NCBI GenBank assembly: GCA_003557125.1 | Contig: PWPN01000193.1 | Coordinates: forward strand, 1-7,903 | Source: Phycisphaerae bacterium | Lineage (GTDB): Bacteria; Planctomycetota; Phycisphaerae; UBA1845; PWPN01 | Reading direction: 5' to 3' | DNA: 7,903 bases | Shown: positions 6,265-7,903 of the stretch, piece after piece | How positions within the stretch are numbered: the first letter of the stretch is position 1 | How the letters are laid out: each line of letters opens with the position of its first letter | Program-made: the position numbers and the translations under genes | Notes under the pieces: model-generated | What the model saw: the letters and a program-made list of their open reading frames with translations, nothing else | Database searches by the model: none | Told to the model about the DNA's origin: nothing

Positions 6265-6741
6265 ATGGCAACAAAACAAGCGGATTCGCCCCGCCGGATC
6301 GTCAATCGAAAGGCCCGCTACGACTATTTTATCCACGAAACTATCGAAGCCGGCATTTCTTTGACCGGAAGTGAAGTCAAAAGTTTACGAAGAGGCAATG
6401 CCCAATTGACCGATTCTTTCGTCCGCATCCAGGATAATAAAGCCACGCTGCACGGATGCCAGATCGACCGCTATCCACCGGCTTCCGAGCAGAACCACGA
6501 TCCGAACCGCGTCCGGCAGCTCCTGATGCACACGCGCGAACTTCGCCGCCTCACGCTCAAGCTCCAGCAGCGCGGCACCACGCTCGTGCCGACCAGCATT
6601 TATTTTAACCGGAGGGGGATCGCGAAAGTGGAAGTCGCCCTGGCCACGGGCAAAAAGCAGTACGACAAACGCCAGGACCTCCGAAAACGCGACCATCAAC
6701 GGGAAATCGATCGCGCGACGCAGCGTCGCCAGAAGCAATAG
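6265..6741 (+). CDS. smpB: SsrA-binding protein SmpB
   Basis: A 158-residue cytoplasmic protein of normal family length that binds tmRNA and brings it to stalled ribosomes in trans-translation. Hallmarks in order: NRKARYDYFIHETIEAG (14-30), LTGSEVKSLRRG (33-44), DSFVRI (50-55), the HDPNRVRQLLMH segment (78-89), PTSIYFNRRGIAKVEVALATGKKQYDKR (108-135), and a basic tail DLRKRDHQREIDRATQRRQKQ that in known SmpB reaches into the mRNA channel. The ATG at 6265 is six bases after GAGAAAG, and the family N-terminus fits this start. It is the only plus-strand gene here, divergent from the sigma operon. The tmRNA gene itself is not in the window. The stop codon lies within a 15-base tandem repeat. Confidence 0.97.
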   Translation: MATKQADSPRRIVNRKARYDYFIHETIEAGISLTGSEVKSLRRGNAQLTDSFVRIQDNKATLHGCQIDRYPPASEQNHDPNRVRQLLMHTRELRRLTLKLQQRGTTLVPTSIYFNRRGIAKVEVALATGKKQYDKRQDLRKRDHQREIDRATQRRQKQ

Positions 6742-6765
6742 CACAGCCGCCAATAGCACAGCCGC
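6736..6765 (+). repeat. 15-base perfect tandem duplication across the smpB stop codon
   Basis: CAATAGCACAGCCGC occurs at 6736-6750 and again at 6751-6765 with no spacer. The first copy contains the last Gln codon and the TAG of smpB. Because 15 is a multiple of three, the second copy places another in-frame TAG five codons on. Confidence 0.9.
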
Positions 6766-6808
6766 AAGGGGGCTTGTGTACGGTCGAAACCTTTCAGCAC
6801 TGCCCCGG

Positions 6809-7471
6809 CTAGCGCTGCTCACGCTCCTGCTTCATCATCTCTTCGATCAGAGGCTGAGCGCGGGCGCGTTCGGTCGGTGTGGTGCGCGTGACGAGCATCC
6901 GCTGCCATTGCTCGCTGCTTTGCGGGACGAACTCGCGGAAGGGCTCGCCCATGCTCATTTCGGGATTGCCGCCGCCGCCCAACCGGCTCTGAATCTGGCG
7001 GAAGTCCTGGGAAGCCTGCCGGGCGAAGGCGGCCCGGGCGCGCGGCGTGGGCTGGCGATTGTAGCGGTCCGCCAGATCCATGACGTGTACCTGGAACACC
7101 TCGAACGTCGCGTCGAGCAACGTCTCCTGCTCCTGGCGCGTCATCTGACGCAATGCACTCGTGAAGGCTGCCCGCTCCTGCGGGTTCTCGAATCGGTAGG
7201 CGACCTCGACGAGAAATTCCTCGCGACGCGGGATCGACAGCCGGGAGAACCCGCGCGAATCGCCGAGATATTCAGCCACCCGCTCGGGCGCGGTCTCAGC
7301 GAGCACCGGCGGGGGGATCGTCGTCAGTTTCATGTAGGCCCACCACCCGCCGACGAGGACGCCGACCGCAGCCGCAACCGCGATCAAGGCATTCCGCGTC
7401 TGCGGCGAGAGCATGGGCCCCTTCTTTTTATTCTTGCTGGATTTGGCTTTTTTGCTGCTTTTTTGAGCCAC
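6809..7471 (-). CDS. Single-pass membrane protein of unknown function
   Basis: A 220-residue protein I do not recognise as a named family. The first 20 residues are very lysine-rich (MAQKSSKKAKSSKNKKK), followed by one transmembrane segment at about 27-47 (NALIAVAAAVGVLVGGWWAYM). The basic start predicts N-in topology, with residues 50-220 outside the inner membrane. The outer part opens with a proline run (IPPPV, 52-56). It is then mostly charged and probably helical, with RREEFLVEVAYRFENPQERAAF (82-103) and ALRQMTRQEQETLLD (106-120), then a GGGG break (165-168) and a Gln/Glu/Arg-rich end. The GTG at 7471 is chosen because GAGGTG lies five bases upstream and the lysine-rich stretch needs it; an ATG at 7414 would remove the basic segment. 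It lies 52 bases downstream of the pseudopilin-like gene on the same strand, possibly one transcript, and converges with smpB. Confidence 0.75.
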   Translation of the reverse strand: MAQKSSKKAKSSKNKKKGPMLSPQTRNALIAVAAAVGVLVGGWWAYMKLTTIPPPVLAETAPERVAEYLGDSRGFSRLSIPRREEFLVEVAYRFENPQERAAFTSALRQMTRQEQETLLDATFEVFQVHVMDLADRYNRQPTPRARAAFARQASQDFRQIQSRLGGGGNPEMSMGEPFREFVPQSSEQWQRMLVTRTTPTERARAQPLIEEMMKQEREQR

Positions 7472-7476
7472 GGGAG

Positions 7477-7482
7477 CACCTC
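7477..7482 (-). promoter_or_regulatory. Shine-Dalgarno sequence deciding a GTG start
   Basis: GAGGTG on the minus strand, five bases before the GTG at 7471, supports the GTG over the internal ATG at 7414. Confidence 0.6.
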
Positions 7483-7523
7483 ACCTGGCCATTTTTACGA
7501 ACCGATCCGCCCTCAGTCTGCCT

Positions 7524-7903
7524 TTACGGTAAACGCGCTTCAACCCGCATGTCGGCATAAAGCGAGTTCAGCACACCCCGTTTGACGTCCGGTCCGTGGA
7601 AAGGTTCAAAATCCGAAACCATCCAAAGATCACGCGAGCGGAACAGTTCGTGACTGCTTCCTATTTGAAAAATCACCCCGCGCGTGTGAAGCCGTCTGTT
7701 ATTCAGCGTCGTTTCCCACTCGTAACTCGAATCCTCGTAATCATAGTAGCGATCCGTCGGAACTTCCGAGAGCGATTGCGTGTTTCTATCGGATGGACAG
7801 AGGAACACCTCGGTATTGCCCCGCAATTGGCGTCTCAAAACCGTCGGCAGCGAGGGAAGCTGGACATAGTCCGGGGTGATCTCTTCGGCATGCTCTTCGT
7901 AGT
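7524..7903 (-). CDS. C-terminal part of a pseudopilin-like (DUF1559 / H-X9-DG type) protein
   Basis: About 126 residues to a TAA at 7524; the frame remains open to the right edge, so the N-terminus, where a prepilin cleavage site would be expected, is outside the window. The visible part starts YEEHAEEITPDYV, contains FLCPSDR and the tyrosine/acid-rich YYDYEDSSYEWE, and ends DFEPFHGPDVKRGVLNSLYADMRVEARLP. FxCPSD followed by a C-terminal FHG...LYADxxVE is the layout of prepilin-like exported proteins numerous in Planctomycetota. The usual terminal DG is here Asp-Met, and the His-to-Asp spacing is 14 residues, not nine, so the motif is degenerate. Base composition looks less GC-rich than in the left half of the window. 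Function is unknown for the family; they are thought to be exported or assembled by a type II secretion/type IV pilus-like system. No real start codon lies in the visible part. Confidence 0.65.
   Translation of the reverse strand, partial: YEEHAEEITPDYVQLPSLPTVLRRQLRGNTEVFLCPSDRNTQSLSEVPTDRYYDYEDSSYEWETTLNNRRLHTRGVIFQIGSSHELFRSRDLWMVSDFEPFHGPDVKRGVLNSLYADMRVEARLP

Noticed and set aside
6796..6819. Possible hairpin between the convergent smpB and membrane-protein genes.
   Set aside because: The arms AGCACTGC and GCGCTGCT pair only with a mismatch and a wobble, there is no T-run, and it overlaps the coding end of the minus-strand gene.

Overview
The window is GC-rich bacterial DNA with eight protein-coding genes, two of them cut by the window edges. 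Seven lie on the minus strand; only smpB is on the plus strand. The likely source is a member of the Planctomycetota, possibly a Phycisphaerae-like lineage or an environmental genome bin. The main reason is the partial gene at the right edge, which has the CPSD and FHG...YAD layout of the pseudopilin-like (DUF1559 / H-X9-DG) proteins that are abundant in that phylum. A large exported PDZ protein encoded beside an ECF sigma factor also fits. This assignment is an inference from protein style, not from a marker gene.

Left block (1-2168, minus strand): a two-gene operon encodes a uroporphyrinogen decarboxylase-fold (URO-D/MtaA-type) protein with a C-terminal thioredoxin-like domain (CAPC), followed 38 bases later by a CobW-type (COG0523) G3E GTPase that runs off the left edge. 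URO-D-fold proteins of this group are typically methyl-transfer enzymes acting with corrinoids, and COG0523 GTPases are metal or cofactor insertion chaperones. The pair therefore looks like a redox-linked methyltransferase with its own GTPase. In both proteins the usual metal-binding motif is altered. The 143-base gap in front of this operon (2169-2311) holds a candidate promoter, two inverted repeats and a strong Shine-Dalgarno sequence.

Middle block (2312-6076, minus strand): an ECF sigma factor, a zinc-finger transmembrane anti-sigma factor overlapping it by four bases (ATGA), and 52 bases further a 744-residue exported protein ending in a PDZ domain. This looks like a cell-envelope signalling operon in which the PDZ protein is either the sensor/partner or an effector.

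Right block (6077-7903): a 188-base divergent intergenic region separates the sigma operon from smpB (SsrA-binding protein, trans-translation). smpB has a perfect inverted repeat just upstream, abutting its ribosome binding site, and a 15-base tandem duplication across its stop codon. Convergent to smpB are a small single-pass membrane protein of unknown function and, upstream of it, the C-terminal part of the pseudopilin-like protein. I saw no rRNA, tRNA, tmRNA, CRISPR array, insertion sequence or convincing intrinsic terminator. No gene-free stretch exceeds 300 bases.
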